NCBI RefSeq assembly: GCF_900177325.1
Contig: NZ_FXBL01000004.1
Coordinates: forward strand, 62,001 to 126,000
Length of the DNA: 64,000 nt
Reading direction: 5' to 3'
Origin: Mesorhizobium australicum
GTDB taxonomy: Bacteria > Pseudomonadota > Alphaproteobacteria > Rhizobiales > Rhizobiaceae
Position numbers and translations under genes: made by a program. This document shows positions 26,767 to 36,379 of this stretch, one piece after another (the first letter of the stretch is position 1; each line of letters begins with the position of its first letter). The notes below the pieces were generated by a model. That model made no database searches. It was not told the origin of the DNA and saw nothing but the letters and a program-made list of their open reading frames with translations.

Positions 26767-27927
26767 ATGTCTCCCTTCACTTTCAATACGACGCCCTCGG
26801 TTGCCTTCGAGCCCGGCGCGGCGCGGCGGCTGGGCAAGATCGCCGGGGCACGGCTGGGCGGCTCGGTGCTGTTCGTCACCGATCCCGGCCTGCGCAGGCT
26901 CGGCCTGTGCGACCCGGCAATCGCCTCGCTGGAGGCGGCGGGGATTGCCGTCGCCGTCTTCGACGCGGTCGAGGCCGACCCGTCTCGGGCGACGCTGATG
27001 AGGGCGGTGGAAGCAGGCAAGGCGGCCGGCGCGACCGGCGTCGCCGGCTTCGGCGGCGGCTCGTCGCTCGATGTCGCCAAGCTCGCGGCCCTGCTGATCG
27101 GCTCAGGCGAAGACCTCGACGGGGCATGGGGCGTCGGACAGGCCAAGGGACCGCGCCTGCCGCTGGTGCTGGTGCCGACCACGGCCGGCACCGGCTCGGA
27201 GGTGACACCGGTCTCGATCATCACCGTCGGCGAGGAGGAGAAGCGCGGCGTGTCCTCGGCGATCATCCTGCCAGACATCGCCATCCTCGACGCTGAACTG
27301 ACGCTAGGGCTGCCGCCGGCGATCACCGCCGCGACCGGCATCGACGCCATGGTTCACGCCATCGAGGCCTACGCCTCGAAGAATGCCAACAATAATCCGC
27401 TGTCGCGGATGCTGGCGAAGCAGGCGCTGCAACTGCTAGGCGCGAACATCGAGAAGGTGATCGCCGATGGAAGCAACATCGAGGCGCGGGGCGCGATGCT
27501 GCTCGGCTCGATGCTGGCGGGTCAGGCCTTCGCCAATTCGCCGGTGGCGGCGGTCCATGCGCTGGCCTATCCGATCGGCGGCACGTTCCATATTCCGCAC
27601 GGGCTGTCGAACGCGCTGGTGCTGCCGCATGTCCTGCGCTTCAACGCGCCGGATGCGGCGCATCTCTACGCTGAGATCGCCGCCGATGCCTTCCCACACC
27701 TGGTGGGCGAGGAAAGCACGCAAGGGCGTTGCGCCGCCTTCATCGAGGAGCTTGCCGCGCTGTCTCGGGGCGTCGGGCTTCAGCCACGGCTGCGCGATGT
27801 CGGCATCCCGGAGGAGGCGCTCGCCAAGATGGCTGCCGACGCGATGAAGCAGCAGCGGCTTCTGGTCAACAACCCGCGTCCGGTGACTGAGGCCGACGCA
27901 TTCGCGATCTATCGGGCGGCCTGGTGA
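26767..27927 (+). CDS. Iron-containing alcohol dehydrogenase, copy 1
   Basis: 386-residue Fe-ADH. NAD-binding segment GFGGGSSLDVAKL, PTTAGTGSEVTPVS, and metal ligands in GIDAMVHAIEAY and AYPIGGTFHIPHG. Oxidises or reduces an alcohol/aldehyde (or a keto acid as in maleylacetate reductase relatives). The ATG is preceded by GAAGAGGAAAACC. By my rough count it differs from the copy at 42736 at about 45 positions, so both derive from a recent duplication. Its stop overlaps the thioesterase start by 1 base. Confidence 0.87.
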   Translation: MSPFTFNTTPSVAFEPGAARRLGKIAGARLGGSVLFVTDPGLRRLGLCDPAIASLEAAGIAVAVFDAVEADPSRATLMRAVEAGKAAGATGVAGFGGGSSLDVAKLAALLIGSGEDLDGAWGVGQAKGPRLPLVLVPTTAGTGSEVTPVSIITVGEEEKRGVSSAIILPDIAILDAELTLGLPPAITAATGIDAMVHAIEAYASKNANNNPLSRMLAKQALQLLGANIEKVIADGSNIEARGAMLLGSMLAGQAFANSPVAAVHALAYPIGGTFHIPHGLSNALVLPHVLRFNAPDAAHLYAEIAADAFPHLVGEESTQGRCAAFIEELAALSRGVGLQPRLRDVGIPEEALAKMAADAMKQQRLLVNNPRPVTEADAFAIYRAAW

Positions 27928-28373
27928 TGGCGAAGCGTCCGACTCCCTCCGCGCGCGCCGACTACCACGCGTTCCAAGCGATCCAGACGCGCTGGATGGA
28001 CAACGACATCTATGGCCACATGAACAACGTTGTGCATTATTCGCTGTTCGACACGGCGGTGAACGGCTGGCTGGTCGGCGCGGGCATGCTCGACATCCAT
28101 AAGGGCGTGCAGATCGGGCTGGTGGTGGAGACCGGCTGCCGCTACTTCGCCGAAATGGCGTTTCCCGACCTGGTGACGGCGGGCATCAGGGTAGCGAGGC
28201 TAGGCAGCTCCTCGGTCCGCTACGAGGTGGGGTTGTTCCGCAACGACGAGGATATCGCAGCGGCGGAAGGTTTTTTTGTCCACGTCTATGTCGACCGCGC
28301 GACGAGGCGGCCGAAGGCGCTGGATGACAGGCTCAGGGCCGCGCTCGAAGGTATCGTCTCCATGACTGCCTGA
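27927..28373 (+). CDS. Acyl-CoA thioesterase, hotdog fold (4HBT family)
   Basis: 148 residues with TRWMDNDIYGHMNNVVHYSLFD, the D-x-D/Y-GHMNN active-site pattern of YbgC/4HBT thioesterases. Hydrolyses an acyl-CoA, probably releasing CoA from a pathway intermediate. ATG at 27927 overlaps the Fe-ADH stop (TGATG); a GTG one codon upstream is also possible. 36 bases before the aldehyde dehydrogenase gene. Confidence 0.83.
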   Translation: MAKRPTPSARADYHAFQAIQTRWMDNDIYGHMNNVVHYSLFDTAVNGWLVGAGMLDIHKGVQIGLVVETGCRYFAEMAFPDLVTAGIRVARLGSSSVRYEVGLFRNDEDIAAAEGFFVHVYVDRATRRPKALDDRLRAALEGIVSMTA

Positions 28374-28409
28374 CGGTCGGATTTTTCATTCCAGAGAAGG
28401 ATAACCACG

Positions 28410-29867
28410 ATGTCCAGCCTCGAGTTGAAGGACGCCAGTCTGCTGCGCGGCGACTGCTTCATTGCCGGCGAATGGCGCAACGCCGCCAGCGGTAAAGTCA
28501 TCACGGTCACAAACCCCGCGACCGGCGCACAAGTCGGCGTCGTGCCTTCGCTATCGGCGATCGAAACCAGGGAGGCGATCGACGGCGCGAATGCCGCCCT
28601 TCCCGCGTGGTCCGCCAGAACTGGCAAGGAACGGGCCGCCATCCTTCGCCGCTGGTTCGAGATCATCATGGCGAACCAGGACGATCTCGCCGCGATCATG
28701 ACCGCCGAGCAGGGCAAGCCGCTTGCCGAAAGCCGCGGCGAAATCGCCTATGCGGCTAGCTATATCGAATGGTTCGCCGAGGAGGCCAAACGTATTTATG
28801 GCGATACGATCCCCGGCTTCTCCGCCGACCGCAGGATCGTGGTGCTGAAGCAGCCGATCGGCGTTTGCGCAGCAATCACGCCGTGGAATTTCCCTGCGGC
28901 GATGATCACCCGCAAGGCCGGCCCGGCGCTGGCAGCCGGCTGCACGATGGTGGTGAAGCCCGCCAGCCAGACCCCGCTTTCGGCACTGGCATTGTGCGTG
29001 CTGGCAGAGCGCGCCGGTGTGCCAGCAGGGGTACTGTCTTGCGTCACCGGTTCGGCGCGCGAGATCGGCGGCGAGCTGACGGCAAATCCGATCGTGCGCA
29101 AGCTCTCCTTCACCGGTTCGACCGAAGTGGGAAAAGTCCTGCTCAAGCAATGCGCCGATACGGTCAAGCGGACCTCGATGGAGCTTGGCGGGAATGCGCC
29201 CTTCATCGTCTTCGACGACGCCGATCTCGACGCGGCTGTGGAGGGAGCGATCGCCTCCAAATACCGCAATGCCGGACAGACCTGCGTGTGCGCCAATCGA
29301 CTGTTCGCCCAGGCGGGGATCTACGACGCTTTCGTCGAGAAGCTATCGCGTCGCGTCGCAACCCTCAGGGTTGCCGATGGCGCGAGCGAAGGAGCGGAGA
29401 TCGGCCCGCTGATCGACGAGGCGGCCCTCTCCAAGGTCGAGGAACTGATCGAAGACGCGGTCGGAAGGGGTGGGCGCGTGACCGTCGGCGGAAAGCGTCA
29501 CGCGCTCGGAAGAACCTATTTCGAGCCGACCGTCATCGCAGGCGCGACGCCTGAAATGGATATCTTCCGCGAGGAGATCTTCGGGCCGGTCGCTCCCGTT
29601 ATCCGCTTCGATGGCGAAGCCGAGGCGATCAGACTTGCCAACAGCACGCAGTATGGCCTCGCAGCCTACTTCTACGGCCGAGACATCTCGCGCGTCTGGC
29701 GGGTCGCCGAGGCGCTGGAGTTCGGCATCGTCGGCATCAACCAGGGACTGATCTCGACCGAGGTGGCGCCCTTCGGCGGCATGAAGGAAAGCGGAAACGG
29801 ACGCGAAGGCTCGAAATACGGCATCGAAGATTATCTGGAGCTCAAGTACCTTTGCATGGGGATATAA
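28410..29867 (+). CDS. NAD(P)-dependent aldehyde dehydrogenase (succinate-semialdehyde dehydrogenase-like)
   Basis: 485 residues. TPWNFPAAMITRKAGPALAAG, catalytic Glu in MELGGNAPF and catalytic Cys in NAGQTCVCANR; a G-F-GGMKESG-GREGSKYG tail as in GabD. Oxidises a semialdehyde or similar aldehyde; it could take the product of the Fe-ADH encoded two genes upstream. Ends convergently to the IclR gene. Confidence 0.87.
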   Translation: MSSLELKDASLLRGDCFIAGEWRNAASGKVITVTNPATGAQVGVVPSLSAIETREAIDGANAALPAWSARTGKERAAILRRWFEIIMANQDDLAAIMTAEQGKPLAESRGEIAYAASYIEWFAEEAKRIYGDTIPGFSADRRIVVLKQPIGVCAAITPWNFPAAMITRKAGPALAAGCTMVVKPASQTPLSALALCVLAERAGVPAGVLSCVTGSAREIGGELTANPIVRKLSFTGSTEVGKVLLKQCADTVKRTSMELGGNAPFIVFDDADLDAAVEGAIASKYRNAGQTCVCANRLFAQAGIYDAFVEKLSRRVATLRVADGASEGAEIGPLIDEAALSKVEELIEDAVGRGGRVTVGGKRHALGRTYFEPTVIAGATPEMDIFREEIFGPVAPVIRFDGEAEAIRLANSTQYGLAAYFYGRDISRVWRVAEALEFGIVGINQGLISTEVAPFGGMKESGNGREGSKYGIEDYLELKYLCMGI

Positions 29868-29941
29868 GGCTTCACGCCAAATTCGGGGTCCGGAGATACA
29901 GACACTCTCCCCGGCCGGCTAGAGAGACTGCTCGTGGAGGG

Positions 29942-30691
29942 CTAGGCGGACAGATAGCGCCGGATTCCCTCTCGCATGCAACTGAGAATGCTCTCCTGGT
30001 TCTCCTCGAGGCGAAAGACCGGACCGCCGACGCCGAGGACCAAGACGCGACCAAAGCCGCGCTTTGGCAACGGCATCGCGATCACGCCCGCATCCGGCGT
30101 GATGATGTGCTTGGAGAACATGTATCCGTCGCGGCGGATGCCGTTGATGATCTTCATCAGCTCCTCAAGGTCCATTTGCTCCGAGGGCGGGCATAGCGCA
30201 TTGATCCGCCGCATCAACCGAGCGATCTCCACGTCGGTGTGGGTGCTGAGCATGGTGCGGCCGATACCGCTGATCGCCAGCGGGCGAATGTCGCCCGGCT
30301 GCACCTCGAAGCGCAATCTCTTGCTGGTTTGCAGGCAGTGAATATATTGCGCGTTAAGATCGGACTGGGTGCTGATGTTGACCAGCTCGTCGAGCTCGCC
30401 GTGCACGAAATCGACCATCGCCAGTATTTCCGTCTCGCCGAACAGACCGGAATTCAGCCAGCTCCCCATCTGCGCGATGCGCATGGTCGGCATGTAGGTG
30501 CGGTTGTAGCTGTCGTAGAACAGGTAGCCGAGCGTCACCATGCTCTTGAGCAGCGCCGCCGCGCTCGACGTCGGATAGTCGTAGCGGGTTGCGATCTCCT
30601 TCAGGGAGATCGGCCGCTGCACGCTCTCAAAATATTCGAGCACCTCGAACACACGCCGCGCGGTCTTGATGGCTGGGTCGGTGTCGGTCAC
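29942..30691 (-). CDS. IclR family transcriptional regulator 1
   Basis: 249 residues: N-terminal winged helix (about 10-70; EVLEYFESVQRPISLKEIA, YPTSSAAALLKSMV) and the IclR effector domain (from about 85). Start GTG at 30691. It is divergent from an enoyl-CoA hydratase/Liv transporter operon. Two copies of TCCATATATGTRGA, one 4-20 bases before its start and one before the transporter genes, are candidate operators for it. Confidence 0.87.
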   Translation of the reverse strand: MTDTDPAIKTARRVFEVLEYFESVQRPISLKEIATRYDYPTSSAAALLKSMVTLGYLFYDSYNRTYMPTMRIAQMGSWLNSGLFGETEILAMVDFVHGELDELVNISTQSDLNAQYIHCLQTSKRLRFEVQPGDIRPLAISGIGRTMLSTHTDVEIARLMRRINALCPPSEQMDLEELMKIINGIRRDGYMFSKHIITPDAGVIAMPLPKRGFGRVLVLGVGGPVFRLEENQESILSCMREGIRRYLSA

Positions 30692-30694
30692 GAT

Positions 30695-30728
30695 GTTCCA
30701 TATATGTAGAATTTATTTCATGTGGAAC
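30695..30728 (+). promoter_or_regulatory. Candidate IclR operator between iclR1 and the hydratase gene
   Basis: GTTCCA (30695-30700) and TGGAAC (30723-30728) form an outer inverted repeat. The left arm carries TTCCATATATGTAGAA, almost repeated at 31564. It lies between divergent genes, 4 bases from the IclR GTG and 53 from the hydratase ATG. Confidence 0.55.
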
Positions 30729-30780
30729 AAAGCATCCGTATGTGGCAGCGTCAACTCCTTTCACGAGGAGCAAGGCCGAA

Positions 30781-31563
30781 ATGGACGACGTTTTATTGCA
30801 TGACCACAAAAACGGTGTGCTGACCATCACATTCAATCGCCCCGATGCCCGTAATGCGTGGAATCACGAACTGGAGGACGGGCTGCGCGGAGCCCTGCTC
30901 GCCGCCGATGCCGACCCTGAGGTCAAGGTCGTGGTGCTGACCGGGTCGGGCAAGACCTTCTGTCCCGGCCCCGATCCCAAGGCGATCTCGGCCGGCACGA
31001 GCCAGCGCCGGGTCGCGGTGTCGGACGACGATTTCGGCCAGCGCTACAGCTACATGCTCGGGCTGAGGAAGCCGCTGATCGCGGCGGTGAACGGCGCGGC
31101 CGCCGGCGTCGGCCTGTGCCTCGCGCTCTATTGCGACCTGCGCTTCGTCGCCGAAACCGCGAGGCTGACCACGGCTTTCGCGCGGCGCGGGCTGGTCGCC
31201 GAGCATGGCAGCGCCTGGATGCTGCCGCGGCTCGTCGGCACGATGAACGCCGCCGATCTGCTTTTGTCGGGGCGCGTGGTCGGCGCGCGCGAGGCCGAGG
31301 CCATGGGGCTGGCGCGCTGCCTGCCGGCCGAAGGGTTCCTCGACGCGGTCCGGGCCTATGCCGAGGACCTGGCGCAGAACTGCTCGCCGCGCTCGATGAT
31401 GATCATCAAGCGCCAGCTGCACGGCGCGTGGTCGCAGTCGCTGGCGCGGGCGACGACGCTGGCCAACGAGGAAACGGCGCGCAGCCTCGAGGCAGCCGAC
31501 GTGAAGGAAGGCATGGCGCACTTCATCGAGAAGCGGCAGGCGCGCTTTCCGCCCCTGTCATGA
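30781..31563 (+). CDS. Enoyl-CoA hydratase/isomerase family protein
   Basis: 260-residue crotonase-fold protein: TITFNRPDARNAWN, SGKTFCPGPDPKAI, NGAAAGVGLCLALYCDLRF and FARRGLVAEHGSAW. Start ATG at 30781 (MDDVLLHDHK) has GAGGAGCAAGG just before it. Acts on a CoA ester. The gene is separated from the transporter genes by about 260 bases that hold a second copy of the presumed IclR site. Confidence 0.85.
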   Translation: MDDVLLHDHKNGVLTITFNRPDARNAWNHELEDGLRGALLAADADPEVKVVVLTGSGKTFCPGPDPKAISAGTSQRRVAVSDDDFGQRYSYMLGLRKPLIAAVNGAAAGVGLCLALYCDLRFVAETARLTTAFARRGLVAEHGSAWMLPRLVGTMNAADLLLSGRVVGAREAEAMGLARCLPAEGFLDAVRAYAEDLAQNCSPRSMMIIKRQLHGAWSQSLARATTLANEETARSLEAADVKEGMAHFIEKRQARFPPLS

Positions 31564-31580
31564 ATCCATATATGTGGAAA
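31564..31580 (+). promoter_or_regulatory. Candidate IclR operator before Liv system 2
   Basis: ATCCATATATGTGGAAA, a near-perfect dyad (TCCATATATGTGGA) and 13 of 17 or better match to the site at 30697. A half copy ACATATATAGAAA follows at 31586. Located 242 bases before the binding-protein start; the intervening sequence holds no gene. Confidence 0.5.
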
Positions 31581-31821
31581 TGATAACATATATAGAAAAT
31601 CAGTAGACGACAGAAAGATTGCCCCGTAGGCTTTCATTGGGAGACGATGCGCAAGCTCACTCCCGAGTGGAGGACAGATCCTGCCCGTCGTGCCACCGGC
31701 CGCAACGGGGGGATTCTTTCAGATTGGTGGAACCTGAGACCCTCGTATTGCGCGGGGGATGGCAGACCGTGGCCCGCGATCCGCGACATGCTCGCGGTCG
31801 GGCCGGGCACAAGGAGGAAAC

Positions 31822-32961
31822 ATGACGATTCGTATGAAAGCAGCCGCCGCGGCCCTGGCATCCGCGCTTCTGGGCGCGCCGATGGCCTATGCGCAAGACC
31901 CCGTCATCATCGGCATGGTCCTGCCGATGACCGGCGGCACCGCCGGCTACGGCAAGGACGGCAAGATGAGCGCGGACCTTGCCGCGGAGCAGATCAACGC
32001 CGCCGGCGGCATCCTCGGCGGCCGGCAGATCCAGCTCGTCTACGAGGACGAGAAGGGGACGCCGCAGGACGGCGTCGCCGCCGTCCAGAAGCTGATGACC
32101 CGCGGCGGCGCCAAGGCGATCATCGCCGGCATGAACAGCTCGATCACGCTGGCCGAGAGCGCCATCACCAAGAACCGCATCCTGCACGTCAATCCGGCCG
32201 CGCAGGCGGACGCGATCACCGAGCAGGGCTCGCCGTGGCTGTTCCAGATCAACAACACCACGACTGGCAACGCCAACACCTTCCACAGCTACCTGCTGCA
32301 CACGATGAAGCCCAAGACGGTCGCGTTCATGGGCGAGAACACCGAGTTCAACAAGGCGCTGCTGGAGAACTTCAAGCACGCGGTGGAGGAGAGCGACGCC
32401 GAGCTGGTGGAGATCGCCAACTACGACGGCACGACAACCGATTTCACCTCGATCATCACCCGCCTCAAGGCTGCCTCGCCGGAGATGATCTACGTGGTCG
32501 ACGCCTACCCGGCGCGCACCGCGCAGATCTGGAAGCAGATCCGCCAGCAGGGCGGCTTCCCGATGGAGGCCCATTCCGCCGGCACGGTCCAGCAGTCGGC
32601 GATCCTGCCGGCCGAGGGCGCGATGGAAGGCGTGGTCACCGGCGACATCTTCATCGCCGAGGGCGCGACCGGGGCGATGGCGGACTACATCAACGCCCAT
32701 CGCGAGAAGTACAATGTCGAGCCGAACAAGGTTGGCCTCGTCGTCTACGAGGCGGTCAAGGTCGTCGCCGAGGCGATGGACAAGGCCGGCACCGACAGCG
32801 ACTACGACCTGATCGCCAAGACCATCCGCGACAATGTCTGGCAGACGCCGCGCGGCGAGCTGGCCTTCGACGAAAAGGGCCGCTCCAAGGCGCCGTTCTT
32901 CTACATCCACACCGTGAAGGGCGACAACGTCGCGCTGCGCGAGACCTTTGACGTGAAGTGA
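31822..32961 (+). CDS. Liv-type ABC transporter substrate-binding protein, system 2
   Basis: 379 residues with a signal peptide (about 1-25, ending ...MAYAQ) and a type I periplasmic-binding fold: VIIGMVLPMTGGTAGYGKDG, LVYEDEKGTPQDGV. ATG follows AAGGAGGAA. First gene of livKHMGF in one rightward operon that continues into catabolic genes. Ligand unknown. Confidence 0.88.
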   Translation: MTIRMKAAAAALASALLGAPMAYAQDPVIIGMVLPMTGGTAGYGKDGKMSADLAAEQINAAGGILGGRQIQLVYEDEKGTPQDGVAAVQKLMTRGGAKAIIAGMNSSITLAESAITKNRILHVNPAAQADAITEQGSPWLFQINNTTTGNANTFHSYLLHTMKPKTVAFMGENTEFNKALLENFKHAVEESDAELVEIANYDGTTTDFTSIITRLKAASPEMIYVVDAYPARTAQIWKQIRQQGGFPMEAHSAGTVQQSAILPAEGAMEGVVTGDIFIAEGATGAMADYINAHREKYNVEPNKVGLVVYEAVKVVAEAMDKAGTDSDYDLIAKTIRDNVWQTPRGELAFDEKGRSKAPFFYIHTVKGDNVALRETFDVK

Positions 32962-32980
32962 GCCGAAGGGCCGAAGACGG

Positions 32981-33856
32981 ATGGACTTGTTCATACAGAC
33001 GATCATCAACGGTCTGATCCTGGGATCGGGCTATGCCCTGGTCGCGGTGGGCCTGACCGTGATTTTCGGGACGCTGCACATCGTCAACTTCGCCCATGGC
33101 GCGTTCTTCGCCCTGGGCGCCTATGCGGTGCTGCTGCTCCAGTATGCCGGGCTGCCTTACCTGATGGCGATTCCGCTGGCGGTCATGATCGTGGCCGCCA
33201 TCGGCTTCCTGGTCGAGGTGACGATCGTGCGCCGCGCGCTCTATGACCGGGGCGAGCATGGGTCGATCATCATCACCTTCGCCTTGTCCCAGGCCATCGT
33301 GGCGGCGATCATCCTGATCGTCGGGCCCGACCCGCTGCCGGTCAGGTCGCCCTTCGGGCAGACCGCGATTTCCGTCTTCGGCTTCTTCCTTTCCGCGCAG
33401 CGCCTGTTCATCGCGGTGACGTCGATCGTCGTGCTCGCCGCCTTCGCGATGTGGCTGCGCCGTTCGGTGAAGGGCCAGCAGATCCTCGCCGTGTCGCAGA
33501 ATGCGAGAGGCGCGCTCTATTCGGGCATCAACGTGCCTTTGATCCGCGGCCTGTCCTTCCTGCTCGGCGTGGCGGCGGCGGGGCTGGCCGGCGGGCTGAT
33601 GGCGCCGCTGATCTCGGCATTCCCGACCATGGGCGACGCCAATGTCATCGTCGCCTTCACGGTCGTCATCCTCGGCGGCCTCGGCAGCATCGGCGGCGCC
33701 ATGCTCGGCGCCCTCGTCATCGGCCTGGCCAACTCCCTTTTCGAGACCTACGTCTCGGTTTCCTGGACGCCTGCGCTCGGATGGATCCTCGTCATCCTCG
33801 TGCTGCTCTTCTGGCCGCAGGGCCTGATGGGCCGGGCTCAAATCAACAGGCACTAG
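32981..33856 (+). CDS. Liv-type ABC transporter permease (LivH), system 2
   Basis: 291 residues, LivH family: IINGLILGSGYALVAVGLTV, FGTLHIVNFAHGAFFALGAY, and GGLGSIGGAMLGALVIGLANS. About eight membrane spans in the inner membrane. 19 bases after the binding-protein gene and 4 before livM. Confidence 0.88.
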   Translation: MDLFIQTIINGLILGSGYALVAVGLTVIFGTLHIVNFAHGAFFALGAYAVLLLQYAGLPYLMAIPLAVMIVAAIGFLVEVTIVRRALYDRGEHGSIIITFALSQAIVAAIILIVGPDPLPVRSPFGQTAISVFGFFLSAQRLFIAVTSIVVLAAFAMWLRRSVKGQQILAVSQNARGALYSGINVPLIRGLSFLLGVAAAGLAGGLMAPLISAFPTMGDANVIVAFTVVILGGLGSIGGAMLGALVIGLANSLFETYVSVSWTPALGWILVILVLLFWPQGLMGRAQINRH

Positions 33857-33860
33857 TTCC

Positions 33861-34862
33861 ATGACAACTTCTTCCTCGACGGCGCTGGAAGCGCGCGAAG
33901 CCGGCAGCGGCGTCCGCTGGGTTCCGGTGGGGCTGTTCGCGCTCGGCGCCGCGCTGATCCTGGCGGTCGGCCTCGGCCTCGACAGCCCCTTCCTGCTCAA
34001 CCTTGCCGGCTACACCTGCGCCTTCGCCCTCTTCGCGCTCAGCGTCAACGTCATGCTCGGCGGCATCGGCGAGGTGCCGCTCGGCCACTGCATGTTCTTC
34101 GGCCTCGGCGCCTATGCGCCGGCCATCGCCATGCAGCATGCCGGCCTGCCCTACGAGGTCGGCATCCTCATCGGCATGGTGGTCTCCGCGCTGCTTGCCG
34201 TGGTGATCGGCTGGCTGACGCTGCGGCTGACGGGCGCCTATTTCTCGATCGTGTCGTGGGGCCTTTCGGGCGTGGCCATGGTGGCGGCGCTCAACCTCGA
34301 CATCACCGGCGGCCCGCTCGGCATGTTCGGCTTCCAGCGGCTGGCTTTCGGGCCGTTCGACCTGACCGATCCGCGCACCTATCTCTTCGTCACGGCAAGC
34401 GTGCTTCTCTTGGTGCTGGTCTTCCTCGCCCATGTCCGCTCGTCGCGCTTCGGCAATGCGCTCGAAAGCATCCGCCAGGGCCGCCATCTGGCGCAGTCGC
34501 TCGGCATCAACGTGTTTCGCGAGCGGCTGAAGGCGCTGGTGCTGAGCGCGCCCATCGCCGCGCTGGGCGGCGCGCTCAGCCTGCCCTACACCCAGATCGT
34601 CACGCCCGAGGTGATGTCGGTGCTGCGCACCGTCGACGCCCTGCTCGCCGTGCTGATCGGCGGCACGGCGCTCCTGTTCGGGCCGGTCATCGGCGCGGTG
34701 ATCTTCACCATCGTCCCGCAATTCATGGACCTCGACGCCAATGTCAGGGTGCTGGTGTTCTCGCTGCTCATCATCGTCGTGATGATGGTTGCGCCGGGCG
34801 GCCTGCACCAGCTGTTCAAGTCGGCGCGCGCCATGCTGGGCCGTGGAAGGGACAGGTCATGA
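33861..34862 (+). CDS. Liv-type ABC transporter permease (LivM), system 2
   Basis: 333 residues, LivM family: VNVMLGGIGEVPLGHCMFFG, TGAYFSIVSWGLSGVAMV and a late GGTALLFGPVIGA. About nine membrane spans. Stop overlaps the livG ATG by 4 bases (ATGA). Confidence 0.87.
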   Translation: MTTSSSTALEAREAGSGVRWVPVGLFALGAALILAVGLGLDSPFLLNLAGYTCAFALFALSVNVMLGGIGEVPLGHCMFFGLGAYAPAIAMQHAGLPYEVGILIGMVVSALLAVVIGWLTLRLTGAYFSIVSWGLSGVAMVAALNLDITGGPLGMFGFQRLAFGPFDLTDPRTYLFVTASVLLLVLVFLAHVRSSRFGNALESIRQGRHLAQSLGINVFRERLKALVLSAPIAALGGALSLPYTQIVTPEVMSVLRTVDALLAVLIGGTALLFGPVIGAVIFTIVPQFMDLDANVRVLVFSLLIIVVMMVAPGGLHQLFKSARAMLGRGRDRS

Positions 34863-35653
34863 GCGGGGCCATGAGCGGGGCGCAATACGCGGTCGAGGCC
34901 GCCGGCATCGAGAAGCGCTATGGCGGCGTGGTGGCGTTGCGGGGCGTGGACGTGCGCATCCGCGAGGGCGCGATCTACGGCCTGATCGGCCCGAACGGCG
35001 CCGGCAAGTCGACCATGTTCGACATATTGTGCGGCATCACCAAGCCGGACACGGGAACCGTCCGGGTGCTGGACATGGACGTGGCCGGCCTGCCGGCGCA
35101 TCAGGTGGCGCGGCGCGGCGTCGGCCGCACCTTCCAGCGCACCGCCATGTTCGGCGAATCGACGGTCTACGAGAACCTGCTCTTCGCCAGCTATGGCAGC
35201 ATGCGCCACAGCGTGGCAGCAAGGCTGCTGCGCCTGCCCGTCTGGCGCCAGGACATGGCCGCTTTCGCGGCGAAGGCGGACGAGGTGCTGGTGACCTGCG
35301 GCCTCGACGGGCTGCGCGACCAGCCGGCCTCGTCGCTCGCCTACGGCACCCAGCGGCGGCTCGCCGTCGCCATCATGCTGATGAACGAGCCGCGGGTGAT
35401 CTTCCTCGACGAGCCGGTCGCCGGCATGAACGAGAACGAGACCGCATCCTTCATCGAGCTGATGCGAACCGTGGCGAAAGGGCGCACGATCGTCATCGTC
35501 GAGCACGACATGGCGGCAATCGGCGCGCTCTGCGACGAGGTGCTGGTCATGGTCGACGGCCGGCCGATCGTCAACGACACGCCGGCGCGCGCGCTCAAGC
35601 ACCCCGAAGTCATAGCAGCCTATCTCGGAGCGGACGATGACGAGCCTGCATAG
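34859..35653 (+). CDS. Liv-type ABC transporter ATPase (LivG), system 2
   Basis: 264-residue ABC ATPase: Walker A GPNGAGKST, signature region LAYGTQRRLAVAIML, Walker B FLDEPVAGM. A second in-frame ATG (residue 5) is an alternative start. Overlaps both neighbours (livM by 4 bases, livF by 17), which points to coupled translation. Confidence 0.87.
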   Translation: MSGAMSGAQYAVEAAGIEKRYGGVVALRGVDVRIREGAIYGLIGPNGAGKSTMFDILCGITKPDTGTVRVLDMDVAGLPAHQVARRGVGRTFQRTAMFGESTVYENLLFASYGSMRHSVAARLLRLPVWRQDMAAFAAKADEVLVTCGLDGLRDQPASSLAYGTQRRLAVAIMLMNEPRVIFLDEPVAGMNENETASFIELMRTVAKGRTIVIVEHDMAAIGALCDEVLVMVDGRPIVNDTPARALKHPEVIAAYLGADDDEPA

Positions 35654-36350
35654 TCTTCTCACCGTATCCGGCCTCACCGCCGCCTATGGCCGCGTTGTCG
35701 CGCTGCGCGACGTGTCGCTCGACGTGGGCGAGGGCGAGATCGTCGCCATCCTCGGCGCCAACGGCGCCGGCAAGACGACGCTGCTCAACGCGATTTCGGG
35801 CGTGCTCGCGCCGCAGTCGGGAACGGTGACCTTCGCCGGCGGGCAGATCGCCGGGATGAAGCCGTGGGCGATCAGCCGCCTCGGCATGAGCCATGTGCCG
35901 GAAGGCCGCGAGATATTCCCCGGCCTCAGCGTCGAGGCCAATCTCGGATTGATCGATTTCGACGGCGGCGGGCCGAAATTCGCGCTGGAGGACGTCGTGG
36001 CGCTGTTCCCGCGGCTGGGCGAGCGCCTCCACCAGCTCGCCGGCAGCCTGTCCGGCGGCGAGCAGCAGATGCTGGCCATCGGGCGCGGCCTGATGGCCGC
36101 GCCGAAGCTGGTGCTGTTCGACGAGCCGTCGCTCGGCCTGTCGCCCATGCTTAGCAAGGCGGTGCTGGCGGCGATCCGCGGGCTGAAAGAGCGCGGCATC
36201 TCCGTGCTTCTGGTCGAGCAGAACATGCGCGCCGCGCTGAAGATCGCGGATCGCGGCTATGTCCTGCGCGTCGGCCGCATCACGGCCGAAGGCAGCGCCC
36301 GCGAGCTCGCCGAATCCCCCGACATCCAGCACGCCTATCTCGGGCTTTGA
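35637..36350 (+). CDS. Liv-type ABC transporter ATPase (LivF), system 2
   Basis: 237-residue ABC ATPase: Walker A GANGAGKTT, signature LSGGEQQML, Walker B LFDEPSLGLSP. Completes transport system 2. The amidohydrolase gene starts 29 bases after its stop, so uptake and breakdown are probably coexpressed. Confidence 0.88.
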   Translation: MTSLHSLLTVSGLTAAYGRVVALRDVSLDVGEGEIVAILGANGAGKTTLLNAISGVLAPQSGTVTFAGGQIAGMKPWAISRLGMSHVPEGREIFPGLSVEANLGLIDFDGGGPKFALEDVVALFPRLGERLHQLAGSLSGGEQQMLAIGRGLMAAPKLVLFDEPSLGLSPMLSKAVLAAIRGLKERGISVLLVEQNMRAALKIADRGYVLRVGRITAEGSARELAESPDIQHAYLGL

Positions 36351-36379
36351 CCTCGTCCGTCCAGCAGGGAGTTTTCCTC

